Shown here: positions 37,005-46,709 of the stretch, piece by piece | Layout: every line of letters starts with the position of its first letter | How positions within the stretch are numbered: position 1 is the stretch's first letter | Program-made: the position numbers and the translations under genes | The notes under the pieces: model-generated | The model's database searches: none | Told to the model about the DNA's origin: nothing | The model's input: only the letters and a program-made list of their open reading frames with translations | Assembly (NCBI RefSeq): GCF_009725995.1 | Contig: NZ_RCNS01000003.1 | Span: 1 to 64,000 of the forward strand | Source: Zobellia laminariae | Lineage (GTDB): Bacteria > Bacteroidota > Bacteroidia > Flavobacteriales > Flavobacteriaceae | Length of the DNA stretch: 64,000 bases | Direction: 5' to 3'

Positions 37005-37706
37005 TTATTCGACTATAAAATTGAAAATCTCTGATATTGAGGTATTGCCTGTTTTATCCTCGGTTTTTACCTGCCAATAGTAAGTTTCCCCGGAAATGAC
37101 ATTTGCAGCCATTGTATTTTCAGTTGTACTTCCAATAGAAACTGAGGGATTAGCTTCCGTACCAAAAAACACCTCAAATTCTGTAATATCATTATCCACA
37201 TCATCCCCTTGCCACTCTAACTCCACATTTGTAGTTGCAGAGATAGACCCGCCTCGTTTGGGATACAAAGCTTCAGCTGGAAAAGGTGCATAATTAACTA
37301 CGCCTTCACCTGCATTGTAAAACTTCCATATAGCACTTTCAGGAGCCGTTTCTGAATTATCGCTTTTCGTTATCACAAACCACTCATATGGAGTGTTGCT
37401 GCTTAATGTAATGGTAGATTCATTGGTTAAAGATTCCGTTTTTTGGGTCTCTCCATTGTCGAGGTTTTTTACATTCACCTCATAGCTATCTGCATTTTCT
37501 GAAGCTTGCCATTGAAATGTAATGGCGCTCTGCACATCGTTGACTGTTGCGCCTTCCGTACACTCGGAATTGTTATCGGGAAAAACCAAAGTTACACTAC
37601 CAGGATCTCCCATTGCATCTACATCCGGTCCATCATCTTTACTACCTGGGCATGCCGTCATTAGTATTACCAATAATAGCGCTATGGTTGACTTTACTAT
37701 TCTCAT
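37005..37706 (-). CDS. FnIII-type two-domain lipoprotein, partner of the M4 protease
   Basis: A 233-residue lipoprotein (lipid Cys19, LMTACPGSKDDG). Two FnIII-like domains: ITFQWQASENADSYEVNVKN with PYEWFVITKSD, then VELEWQGDDVDNDITEFEVF with TYYWQVKTED. It is a paralogue of 19455-20162. Its start overlaps the protease stop by 4 bp, so the two are translationally coupled, as in the giant-protein pair. The repeated pairing suggests it acts on, or anchors, the conserved C-terminus of its T9SS neighbour. Confidence 0.85.
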   Translation of the reverse strand: MRIVKSTIALLLVILMTACPGSKDDGPDVDAMGDPGSVTLVFPDNNSECTEGATVNDVQSAITFQWQASENADSYEVNVKNLDNGETQKTESLTNESTITLSSNTPYEWFVITKSDNSETAPESAIWKFYNAGEGVVNYAPFPAEALYPKRGGSISATTNVELEWQGDDVDNDITEFEVFFGTEANPSVSIGSTTENTMAANVISGETYYWQVKTEDKTGNTSISEIFNFIVE

Positions 37707-40700
37707 TGTTTAATAATTTTAAATGTTCTTGTATCTCCGTTTATTTGAACTGACAACACATAAACTCCTGCTGTTAGTCTATTTGCATCAATTTTTACAG
37801 TGCTAGTATTGGGCTCTATAGTTCTCTGCAGAACCATCTTACCATCAAAAGTATTTAATTGAATAGGTATTGCATTTTCTGAAGTGCTACCCAGAACTAC
37901 TGAGATTTCTCCGCTTTTCACTGGATTAGGATAGATGATAACCTGTTCGTTAAAGTCCAAACTCTCCTCATGAACTCCTTGGCAATTCTTATCTGTTTTG
38001 ATGGTCAACTTTGCGGTGGATGCATAAACGGGAATAGTTACCTCAGACTCTTTAGTAACTATAGTCTCCTCATTAAGTGAAATGGTGTATTCCTCTGCAC
38101 CAGATAAATTGAGCGTTACAGATTTAGCAGTTAAATTCACTTTTGATGTTACCAAAAGTGATTCCGGTGCAGATACATTAACATCATAACAGTTCTTATA
38201 TTCTGACTCCCCATTAACGGTCATACATAACGTGTAAGCTCCACTTTTTAAATCAGAGAAAGAAACGGAGTTGGTAAAATTATTAGTTTTGTTTACTCCG
38301 TTTCCAGTCAATGTTGCTATATAGTTATAGTCAGCGTTTGCATTAACAATTATACTTCCGTTATTACTACCTACGCAAGATTCCCCTTTCGTAGCTACCG
38401 TAAAATTAGTGCTGGGTAATGAGAAGATTTCGCATCCGTTTACATCTACCGTTGCTCCAAATGGAGTATTTGGGCAAGTATCATTAGCATTGAGTACGCC
38501 GTCTCCATCATTATCATTTGGGTCGGTTGGTGTACTATCGCCAAGACTGATCGTAAAATCTTTGGTAGACCCGTCTTCCGCTGTAACCGTATAGATTACA
38601 GGACTGGTAAAATCATTAATGGTTACCCCACTCTGTTGAATAATATCTGCAACAGAGACAGTACTTCTGGCAGAACTAGCAAAAGTTGCTACCAAATTTG
38701 CTGAATTGATATTACTTGGTAATTCAACCGAAATTGAATTCCCATTAATCGTACCTATGGCTGATGGTGAGGTTACATTAAACCTGAAATCTGTTATTTC
38801 TTTTTCACTACTTAATGTACTTCTAGAACCTACCGTATACCAGATTCCCCATTTACCGTTGGGAATCAATACTGCCAAGTTACCAGCTGGCTTCATTTTA
38901 TCGGCCGCCATATCTATTGACATGATGTCTTGATCTGAACCATTGTTGGTATCAAAAATTATTTTATCATCGGTTTTGGAGTAGTTGGGAAAGCCTAGCT
39001 TATTATTCTCATAAACTACATTTACCTCTCCTGTTTCTATATTGGCGGTAATTACCTGATAGGTATTTTCAAGATTATCAAAATAATCAAATGCTAAAAT
39101 GTTACCAGAGGTTTTAGAAAAAGAAGGATTACCAATATTTACGCCTTCGGGCAAGTTGGAGAATATCTTTTGAATATCGCCATCCCCAAATGTATTGGAT
39201 GCATTGTCCCACACCTTCAAAGCACCAACATCCCAATACTCTATTGCATTACCGTCTGGATTATCTAATTTGTTCAGGGCGTCATAAATTAAATATTGCC
39301 CTGAATAATCCCATTCTAGAGCATCAGGATACAATACATCTCCTGTAGTTATACCGTCTGCAGAGGTTGGGTTATACAGAAAAAACTCTTTGGCTTCTCC
39401 TGTAACCAAGTCTGAAATATAAATAACGTTGGACTGATCGTCTAACACCATCGCTAATTTTGTCCCATCTTTTGATAGAGAAATATTTGCCCATATGGTC
39501 TCTTCCGAGATGACTGTTTCTACGGGGTTATTAAGATTTAATTCTATAGCATTAACTTTATTCTCATCGGTTACGAATATGACTAAACTACCGTCATCTG
39601 CAACACTAGGTTTTCTAAAAACACCGGTTTCTGTTAAAGGGTAATATTCAGTTCCCTCAATATTGGAAGCATATAAAGTATTAGGGTCCGTATCTCTAAT
39701 ATCTATACTTAAAATAAACTCTTCGCCATCAACTGTGGGAATATCATTATCCGTATCCGACGCTTGCCCATCTGCAATACCTACGGTATCAAAAGCTGTT
39801 TTTGCAGCTGATACCTCTGGTGAGTTTTCACCATGCAAATCTATTGCAGATTGAATTATGGCTATTCTAAGATCTATAAATTGAGAAGACACCGTTAAAT
39901 AATTTTCTAAGGCACGGTAGTATATCTGTTCCGCTTTATCTTTGCTTATCTCCGTGGCAATCAAATAATACGCTCTATTTACAATACCACTATTCCTATG
40001 AACCCCACCATTATCTTCTGAACCGGAATAGTACTCCGTCATATCTTTTGGTTGCCATCCATTATCTCCGAAATTAACCCCATTGTTTGGATTCTGAAGA
40101 TTACGCATTGCTCCGGAGGAAAAATAATCTCTATTTACTATATCCTCTCCCACCAACCAATCTTCCCGATCGATCATTGTTCCAAAAATATCTGCAAAAG
40201 ATTCATTGATTGCTCCGGACTGATTCTTATATTCTAAATTTGCCGCAGTCTCAATAACACCATGAGACATTTCATGACCCGCTACATCTAAAGAACCTGC
40301 AAAAGGCTCAAAAGCATCCTTTCCATTACCATAAAATATGGCTTTCCCATTCCAAAATGCATTATCATAATCACCATCATTTTCATCCGCTACGTTGATA
40401 AAAGAAATTATTGTACCCCCTTGCCCATTAATTGAATTTCTGTTGAAAGTGTTTTTGAAGTAATTATAGGATAACTCCGCATTATAGTGAGCGGAAACTG
40501 CGGTAGGGTTATTCCAGCTAGTTCCCGTAGAAGTCACATGATATACCGTTACCTCTTCATTAGGTGCTTTATTCCTCAAATCAAATGTTAGTATAGCCCC
40601 AACAGGATTATCTGGCAGCTCTGACTGAGCTGCATTAAACATAGATTCCGAAGTGTTCAACATATAATGAACACCGTCTATACTATGTGTTTTAATTTGG

Positions 40701-41641
40701 CGATTAACCCCATTTAAATCGTTTCCAGAACCGATAGTTGGAGGGGCTACCAATGTAGTATGTTTATGACTTTCTTTTTCTTCTTTGTACTTGTGATACA
40801 TTGTACAGGTATGGTAGCGTTTATCAAGAATACGTCCTGTTTGTGCATCAATAAAATATTCCCACCTATCCTTAATGTCAGGATATACGGTTAGATGCCA
40901 AGCAAGCACATTGTACCCTTCCATTGGATAAATTAAAAGTTCTTTTTCAAACTCTGAGGGTTCCATAAGCGATTTGCTTTTATTAGATTCATTTGAAAGC
41001 GAAACACCTAAATCTATTTCTACTTGTTTTAAAGCATCTTGTGCCGTTAGTTTTGGCACTGTATTTTCAATACTGGGTGTTGGCTTATTTCTGCCGTTTA
41101 AAGCGCTTACTTTATTCCCTTTATCTAAATGCAAAATAACCTCACTACCGTATACCTTAATGCCTTTAAACACCTGCTGCATTTTAATATGCTTCTGGCC
41201 TAAGTCATCGCTCTTGTTTGAAATTTCTTTAAACTCAGCATCGGGGTTTTTAATTTGAATAAGATTCTTAACATCTGCTAGGTAATCTTTGGCCACATCA
41301 TTTGGAGATTGTTTTGCCGCTAACGACGCAACTTCTTTATTCGCCCTACTTTTTATAAATAAGGGTATTCCGTTTTCAGATGTGTTTGTAACCCTATGTT
41401 CGTATTTGGAATTTATGGGGTTAGAATTAAAAATTGAGGGCATCTGAAAATTAGTGCGTCCCGTAATTGTAGATCTCTTTTTATCTGCTGCTATTTTTAG
41501 TGGCGCAAACTTCTTGATGGCACCGGATTTAGCCGTTGTACTTTTTTCATGTCTTTTATCATCAAAAGTATCTTGGGCCGTAATGGACATGGCCATAAAA
41601 AAAGTGATGGTAAAAGTGAATACGTATAGTGTGCTTCTCAT
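37703..41641 (-). CDS. M4 family metalloprotease with T9SS sorting domain
   Basis: A 1312-residue secreted protease. Signal peptide (ending MSITAQD), FTP/PepSY-type propeptide (about 90-280), thermolysin-like domain with HEMSH (His456, Glu457, His460) and third zinc ligand Glu480 in GAINESFADIF, and the catalytic His in GGVHRNSGIVNRAYYL. Then a TolB-like propeller segment (about 640-960), a DUF-type beta domain (about 970-1060), a thrombospondin type 3-like piece (DPNDNDGDGVLNANDTCP), the module shared with the giant protein at 20171 (about 1090-1220), and a T9SS type A domain from IIYPNPV (about 1236). It should be an extracellular or surface endopeptidase. It is second in a four-gene operon. 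Confidence 0.94.
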   Translation of the reverse strand: MRSTLYVFTFTITFFMAMSITAQDTFDDKRHEKSTTAKSGAIKKFAPLKIAADKKRSTITGRTNFQMPSIFNSNPINSKYEHRVTNTSENGIPLFIKSRANKEVASLAAKQSPNDVAKDYLADVKNLIQIKNPDAEFKEISNKSDDLGQKHIKMQQVFKGIKVYGSEVILHLDKGNKVSALNGRNKPTPSIENTVPKLTAQDALKQVEIDLGVSLSNESNKSKSLMEPSEFEKELLIYPMEGYNVLAWHLTVYPDIKDRWEYFIDAQTGRILDKRYHTCTMYHKYKEEKESHKHTTLVAPPTIGSGNDLNGVNRQIKTHSIDGVHYMLNTSESMFNAAQSELPDNPVGAILTFDLRNKAPNEEVTVYHVTSTGTSWNNPTAVSAHYNAELSYNYFKNTFNRNSINGQGGTIISFINVADENDGDYDNAFWNGKAIFYGNGKDAFEPFAGSLDVAGHEMSHGVIETAANLEYKNQSGAINESFADIFGTMIDREDWLVGEDIVNRDYFSSGAMRNLQNPNNGVNFGDNGWQPKDMTEYYSGSEDNGGVHRNSGIVNRAYYLIATEISKDKAEQIYYRALENYLTVSSQFIDLRIAIIQSAIDLHGENSPEVSAAKTAFDTVGIADGQASDTDNDIPTVDGEEFILSIDIRDTDPNTLYASNIEGTEYYPLTETGVFRKPSVADDGSLVIFVTDENKVNAIELNLNNPVETVISEETIWANISLSKDGTKLAMVLDDQSNVIYISDLVTGEAKEFFLYNPTSADGITTGDVLYPDALEWDYSGQYLIYDALNKLDNPDGNAIEYWDVGALKVWDNASNTFGDGDIQKIFSNLPEGVNIGNPSFSKTSGNILAFDYFDNLENTYQVITANIETGEVNVVYENNKLGFPNYSKTDDKIIFDTNNGSDQDIMSIDMAADKMKPAGNLAVLIPNGKWGIWYTVGSRSTLSSEKEITDFRFNVTSPSAIGTINGNSISVELPSNINSANLVATFASSARSTVSVADIIQQSGVTINDFTSPVIYTVTAEDGSTKDFTISLGDSTPTDPNDNDGDGVLNANDTCPNTPFGATVDVNGCEIFSLPSTNFTVATKGESCVGSNNGSIIVNANADYNYIATLTGNGVNKTNNFTNSVSFSDLKSGAYTLCMTVNGESEYKNCYDVNVSAPESLLVTSKVNLTAKSVTLNLSGAEEYTISLNEETIVTKESEVTIPVYASTAKLTIKTDKNCQGVHEESLDFNEQVIIYPNPVKSGEISVVLGSTSENAIPIQLNTFDGKMVLQRTIEPNTSTVKIDANRLTAGVYVLSVQINGDTRTFKIIKQ

Positions 41642-41647
41642 GGCGGT

Positions 41648-42070
41648 TTATTTAATATGGTTTTTTATCTCTTTATAGAAATCCAAATACTTCTTAGAAA
41701 GTTTATGATCACTAGCCCCCCAAACAATTTTATGTTTTCCGTCTTCATTAACTTCTTCTAAAAAGTAATAGCGACTACCAGGATGGTTAAAATCTAGTGT
41801 AGAGAGTGATAATTCTTCTAGTTTCAAAAAATATTCTTCCGCCTGTTTCTTTGATAGGGTTTCCAGTTCTATGGTCTCTTGGGTGAGTGAATTGTTATGA
41901 AACAAATGGCCGTTTTCAAGAAGTATATAGGTATCTACCTTTCCCGCCATACCACCACCATATCCAAAAACCAATTGTTTCTCCGGTAATTCGTCAAAAG
42001 TGTATTGCTGAGATTTACATCCTAAAAGAGTTAAGAAGAGTAAACCTGTAAATAAGAGTGTCCGTTTCAT
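41648..42070 (-). CDS. Small lipoprotein ahead of the M4 protease, possible inhibitor
   Basis: A 140-residue lipoprotein (lipid Cys18, LTLLGCKSQQ). The core VFGYGGGMAGKVDTYILLENGHLF followed by a helix (SKKQAEEYFLKLEELSL) resembles a widespread Bacteroidota family whose function I do not know. The glycine-rich strand and its place 6 bp before an M4 protease recall emfourin, the M4 protease inhibitor encoded next to protealysin; this is a suggestion only. It is first in the operon, and its promoter region is shared with the divergent histidine kinase. Confidence 0.75.
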   Translation of the reverse strand: MKRTLLFTGLLFLTLLGCKSQQYTFDELPEKQLVFGYGGGMAGKVDTYILLENGHLFHNNSLTQETIELETLSKKQAEEYFLKLEELSLSTLDFNHPGSRYYFLEEVNEDGKHKIVWGASDHKLSKKYLDFYKEIKNHIK

Positions 42071-42189
42071 TTGTTATATTATTTTTTCAGGAGGTTTTTA
42101 TGGCTAAAAATTTTATAAATACCTAGCTTGATCGTTATTCAACACCTGTACTAATTTGCTGATGACAAGGTATTTTTAAATGACTGTTT

Positions 42190-42235
42190 CTGAAATACCA
42201 TAATGTTTGTATATTTTTCTACTGGTTTTCCAGTA
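42190..42235. promoter_or_regulatory. Shared 46-bp regulatory element, copy 2
   Basis: GAAATACCA, TTTGTAT, TTTTTCTACTGG-TTTT-CCAGTA (palindrome 42220-42235). It lies in the divergent promoter region, 80 bp before the histidine kinase (42315) and 120 bp before the protease operon (42070). See copy 1 at 35581. Confidence 0.7.
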
Positions 42236-42314
42236 TATTGATTATAGGGTGCTTATAGTGCCATATAGTTGTAGTATCTTGGATCTAAACAAATCAAAAT
42301 ACCTAGATACCTAA

Positions 42315-44318
42315 ATGCGTTCAATAGTCTTTGTTTTTATTCTTTTTCTATCATTTTCTAGTGTGGCCCAAACCGGACGAGAAGAGCGATTAGACAGCTT
42401 AGAAAGCGCTTTAAAAGTTGCGGAGCATGATACCACTCGTGTAAATATCCTTAGCGAATTGGCACGGTCTTATGGTGGCGTAGATTCTTTAAAATGTTTT
42501 GAAAACGGTTTTAAAGCAATTGCACTAAGTAAAAAAATAAATTACCTGAAAGGCATGGCCGATGCCAATATAAATTTAGCTGGTGGCTATCTTGATTACT
42601 TTGATGTTGAAAATGCCAAAAAGTACTTTACAATAGGAAACAATTTTGCCGATAAACTTATTGCAAAAGACTCTTCTGCCAGCAATATGAAAATATGGTT
42701 GCGTGGCAAATACAATATAGGTGTAGCCTATGGTTACGAGGGTAATGTAGAAAAGGAAATTGAACTTATTGCGGAAACCATTCCCTACGCACAGAAAATG
42801 GGCGATAAAATGTTTGTAGCCAACGCCAATACAGGCCTTGCAATAAAGTATGGGACTATTATGCTTTATAAGAGGGCTTATGAAATGTTCTTAATAAGTC
42901 AAAAACAATACGAAGAAGTTGGCACTCCAGAAGATATGCTATATCATAGCCTAGCATTTACATCCGCTTTAGCAAGTATGGACTCATTAAAACGTATGAA
43001 ATCTGTATTGGATATTGCAAAAGTAAATCTAGACTTAATACCGAATTCATTCTACAAAGGTTCTTATTATGCAGAACTTGGTCTTTACTATGGTAAGTCT
43101 GGAGAGTATAAAAAAGCTATAGATGCCTTAAACAAATCTTACGAATTCTACAAAGAGAATACATCAAGCTTTTATTTAAAACTGCTCTATCAGAGGTATG
43201 CCTTAACCTATAATAAAATGGGGGATTTTAAAAAGGCCAAAGAATACACTTTAAAGTATATTAACTTTAGTGACAATAAACATTCATTTAGTGACAAAAC
43301 TGGCTCTTACTTTAGTTTAGCTAAATATGAAGCTGCACTTAACAATTATCAATCAGCCTATAATTACTTAAAGGATTATGTAATAGCAGTAGATAGTATC
43401 CGGGTTGGAGAACTGGGAAATGACATGCAGCTATTGGAAGTACAATATAAAACTGCCACAAAAGAGAAAGAGATACTAGCGCTAAAAAATGAAAAGAGTG
43501 AAGCTGCCTTAGCTCTTGAAATGAAAAAATCGCAAACCTACTTATTAGGTGCTACTGCCAGTATATTGGCATTATTACTCTTTATTGGTTTTTATGGGTA
43601 TAATGATAAACTTAGGAGAGCAAGAAAAAAGGAACGCGAACAAGAAAAAGAAGTTTCCCTATTAAAGCAACAGCAAGAAAATCAGATTTTCTCGGCAATG
43701 ATAGAAGGCCAAGAAAAAGAGCGAAAAAGGCTGGCTATAGATTTACATGATGGCTTGGGTGGCAGGTTATCCGGTATTAGCATGAATTTGTCCAAACTAG
43801 ATAAGGACGAACCAAAGGAATACCCTAAGACTCAACTAAAAAAGGTAATGAAAGATCTTGATGACTCCCTAACGGAGTTGCGCTCTATTGCCCGTAATAT
43901 GATGCCCGAAACTTTGGTCAAATTTGGACTTAAAGCGGCACTTAAAGATTACTGCAGCAGCATGACAGGTAATGATACAAAAGTAACTTTGCAGTTCTAT
44001 GGTACTGAAAAAGGTATAGGATTAAATGAACAAGTTACCATGTATCGGGTAATTCAAGAACTTATAAATAATGCCATAAAGCATGCTAATGCTTCTGAAG
44101 TTTTAGTACAATATATGAGAGATGGCAATAAGGTTGATATTACCGTAGAGGATAATGGTGTTGGCTTTAACAAAGAAAACCCCGTAGAAAAAGATGGTGG
44201 TATGGGGCTCTCTAACCTTAGAACAAGGGTAGCCTATTTAAAAGGTGAATTAGAATTTCACTCAGAAGAAAATGAAGGAACTACAGTTAACGTCCAAATC
44301 AATGTAGATGCAGCATAA
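42315..44318 (+). CDS. TPR sensor histidine kinase (NarL/DesK type)
   Basis: A 667-residue inner-membrane kinase. A signal peptide (ending SSVAQ) is followed by periplasmic tetratricopeptide repeats (about 30-380), a coiled coil, a single transmembrane helix (about 410-432, YLLGATASILALLLFIGFYG), a second coiled coil and the kinase core: HisKA_3 with AIDLHDGLGG (His478), then HATPase boxes NNAIKHAN, EDNGVGF and GGMGLSNL. It phosphorylates the response regulator encoded directly downstream (11-bp overlap). The divergent protease operon and the shared element suggest the pair controls secretion-linked genes. Confidence 0.93.
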   Translation: MRSIVFVFILFLSFSSVAQTGREERLDSLESALKVAEHDTTRVNILSELARSYGGVDSLKCFENGFKAIALSKKINYLKGMADANINLAGGYLDYFDVENAKKYFTIGNNFADKLIAKDSSASNMKIWLRGKYNIGVAYGYEGNVEKEIELIAETIPYAQKMGDKMFVANANTGLAIKYGTIMLYKRAYEMFLISQKQYEEVGTPEDMLYHSLAFTSALASMDSLKRMKSVLDIAKVNLDLIPNSFYKGSYYAELGLYYGKSGEYKKAIDALNKSYEFYKENTSSFYLKLLYQRYALTYNKMGDFKKAKEYTLKYINFSDNKHSFSDKTGSYFSLAKYEAALNNYQSAYNYLKDYVIAVDSIRVGELGNDMQLLEVQYKTATKEKEILALKNEKSEAALALEMKKSQTYLLGATASILALLLFIGFYGYNDKLRRARKKEREQEKEVSLLKQQQENQIFSAMIEGQEKERKRLAIDLHDGLGGRLSGISMNLSKLDKDEPKEYPKTQLKKVMKDLDDSLTELRSIARNMMPETLVKFGLKAALKDYCSSMTGNDTKVTLQFYGTEKGIGLNEQVTMYRVIQELINNAIKHANASEVLVQYMRDGNKVDITVEDNGVGFNKENPVEKDGGMGLSNLRTRVAYLKGELEFHSEENEGTTVNVQINVDAA

Positions 44319-44943
44319 ACCTATACATATTTTAATAGTTGATGATCATCCTATGGTGATTGAAGGACTTAAAACATTATTAAGTGATGATGAGCGTGTT
44401 ACCGTAAAAACGCATTTTGTAAACGGAACGGATACTCTGTCTTACTTAGAAAAGGATACTGCAGATGTTATTTTGCTAGATGTAAACCTACCTGACATTA
44501 ATGGGGTTGAAATGGTTACGAAAATCCTGAACATAAGGGCTAATGTTGGTATAATTGGTCTTAGCACCTATAGCGAGCCTAGTATCATTAACCAAATGAT
44601 CAAGAACGGCGTTAAGGGTTATTTGCTTAAAAACGCTACGGCAGATGAGCTGGTAAATGCCATTAGCCAAGTTCACGAAGGTAATTTCTATTTTGGTAGT
44701 GAGGTGCAAAAAATTCTGGCAGATTCCGTTACTCAAGAAAGAACGGACTTGCCAAAACTTACCAGAAGAGAAAAGCATGTGCTCACTTTAATTGCGGAAG
44801 GAAAAACTACAAATACCATTGGCGAGGAGTTGTTTATTAGTCCACTTACCGTGGAAACCCACAGACGTAATCTTATGCAAAAACTTGAAGTTTCTAATGC
44901 GGCATCGCTTATAAAAGTAGCTGTAGAACGAAAATTGATTTAG
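44308..44943 (+). CDS. LuxR/NarL-type response regulator
   Basis: A 211-residue cytosolic DNA-binding regulator. The receiver has VDDHPMV, phospho-Asp58 in LLDVNLPD, and Lys in KGYLLKNA; the C-terminal LuxR helix-turn-helix reads LTRREKHVLTLIAEGKTTNTI then PLTVETHRRNLMQKL. It is the cognate partner of the TPR kinase, with overlapping frames. LuxR-type regulators bind short inverted repeats, so TACTGG-N4-CCAGTA upstream of the kinase is a plausible target. Confidence 0.94.
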   Translation: MQHKPIHILIVDDHPMVIEGLKTLLSDDERVTVKTHFVNGTDTLSYLEKDTADVILLDVNLPDINGVEMVTKILNIRANVGIIGLSTYSEPSIINQMIKNGVKGYLLKNATADELVNAISQVHEGNFYFGSEVQKILADSVTQERTDLPKLTRREKHVLTLIAEGKTTNTIGEELFISPLTVETHRRNLMQKLEVSNAASLIKVAVERKLI

Positions 44944-45211
44944 AAATTTTACTCTAAAACCATCTTTAAATAAAACTATACAGCTTATAAAAATTAAATA
45001 TTAACCAAATTATAACCAATCGTTTATGACTGAAAACTATTAGTTTATACAACTTCTAAAGTTGATAATTTCACAAAAAATTCGGATATTCGTAAAAGGT
45101 TTCCCAGATTTTTTAGCGTAATAGAGAAGGTTACGAAAGAAAAATGAAATTATTATAAAAGGTTAACAAAGAAGTGCTTTTTACTTTTATTAAATCTATA
45201 ATCCCCGTACT

Positions 45212-45607
45212 ATGATTAAGTCTATTGTACTTGTAGATGATAATACCGCTACAAATTACATCCACGAAACCTACTTAAAACGCGTAAACTGCGCAGCCAA
45301 TATTCTTTCCTTTACCATGGGGAAATCTGCTCTTGACTACCTCAATAGTTTAAAAACATTTCCCGAACTCATATTTGTAGATATAAATATGCCTTCTATG
45401 GATTCATGGGAGTTTATGGAAGAGTACGAAAAGATAGATATGTCTCTAAAAATTAACACGAGAGTAATTCTATTAACTACGTCCATACTGCCTTCTGATA
45501 AAGAGAAAATGGAACAATACGAACAAATTGATGCCATGATGTTCAAGCCGCTCAACGAAACTGCTATTAGGCAAATTATGACAGAATACTTTAATCTTAC
45601 TCTTTAG
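45212..45607 (+). CDS. Stand-alone receiver-domain protein, copy 1
   Basis: A 131-residue single-domain response regulator: acid pair VDDNTAT, phospho-Asp57 in LIFVDINMPSMD, TTS switch and Lys in MMFKPLN. There is no output domain, so it works by protein contact, often with a bacteriophytochrome-like or PAS kinase. It closely resembles the product of 46710-47105, the decayed kinase lying between. It looks like the remains of a tandem duplication. Confidence 0.92.
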   Translation: MIKSIVLVDDNTATNYIHETYLKRVNCAANILSFTMGKSALDYLNSLKTFPELIFVDINMPSMDSWEFMEEYEKIDMSLKINTRVILLTTSILPSDKEKMEQYEQIDAMMFKPLNETAIRQIMTEYFNLTL

Positions 45608-46137
45608 TTTTTTGAGTTTAAAATTCTACAGTTTCTTAAAAGAAAATACGTGTAACTGTTAAGTTTAATTAAAACAGGCAAAGACGCAATTTAGTTATCA
45701 TAAAACTAAATAACTTCTTTTAAATTCAATACCTCCCCCACTTTTGTATACTTTTAAATTTTGTGTTTTAATGTTGATTTTTTTGCATAGCTTCCTGCAA
45801 AATTCATTTTTGAAATTCAAGCATCTGGCTACTTCTTCCTTTAAAATATTACAATGTATTTTTTGATGCTCCAAACCCTAGTAAACAGAGTTTAAAACTG
45901 CTTTGAACCCTGATAAAAAAATATTAGAGGTTTTTTAAATTTTAAAATGGGCAAAAAAATGCGACTTAGATTACCTGTTTATAAATTTTATTAATCCTTT
46001 ATATATTGATAAAGTCTCCAAATTAATTGATAAAAAAGTGTTGTTAATATTATACATAAATTCTTAATAATAATTTATTCATTTTAACATATTTATGTAG
46101 GATATTAACTACTTTTATTCTGACCAAATTAATTTTA
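45608..46137. other. AT-rich intergenic region before the decayed kinase
   Basis: 530 bp without any supported gene or repeat. The missing N-terminal part of the kinase pseudogene may have stood here, but I see no recognisable remains. Confidence 0.4.
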
Positions 46138-46699
46138 ATGAGTGAACCACTAGCCGTAGATAGGCCTTTGAACAAAGAATTACCAATCTAAAACAACTAT
46201 TCCAAAGCAATAAAGAGCTGGAACGCTTTGCATAAGTAGCAAGTCATGACTTACAAGAGCCTTTACGAACCATAAGGGACTTTGTAGCGCTTTTTAAAGA
46301 TGAGTATCTTAAAACATTAGATCCAAATGCCAATAGCTACTTAGACTTTATAGAAGAAGCATCTGCCAGAATGGGGCAATTGGTAAAAGTGATTTTAGAG
46401 TATTCTAAAATTGGAAGTGACTCCGAAAAGGAATTGATTGATTTAAATGACATTGTTAAAAACCAAAGTAAAGATTTACGAATACGTATTTATGTAAAAG
46501 ACAATGGCATAGGAATAGACAAAAAAATCAGGATAATATTTTCGAGGTATTTAAAAGATTGCATAATCAGGAAGATTATGAAGGTACAGGTATAGGCCTG
46601 GCTCATTGTAAAAAAATAGTGGAACTACATAAAGGGAAGATTTGGGTGCAATCAGAAATTGGTAAAGGATGTACTTTCCTATTTAATTTAAATCTATAA
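46138..46699 (+). pseudogene. Decayed sensor histidine kinase
   Basis: Reading across frames gives a typical kinase: QSNKELERFA, stop TAA (46233-46235, where TAC/TAT Tyr is usual), VASHDLQEPLR with the phospho-acceptor His (46245-46247), LDFIEEASARMGQLV, then an internal deletion after [11 protein letters not shown] that removes the N box, [12 protein letters not shown], a frameshift near 46530, and [19 protein letters not shown] with [17 protein letters not shown] to the end. At least three lesions make it non-functional. Its pair was probably one of the flanking receivers. The start of the annotation is arbitrary. Confidence 0.88.
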
Positions 46700-46709
46700 T
46701 TTTAAAAAT

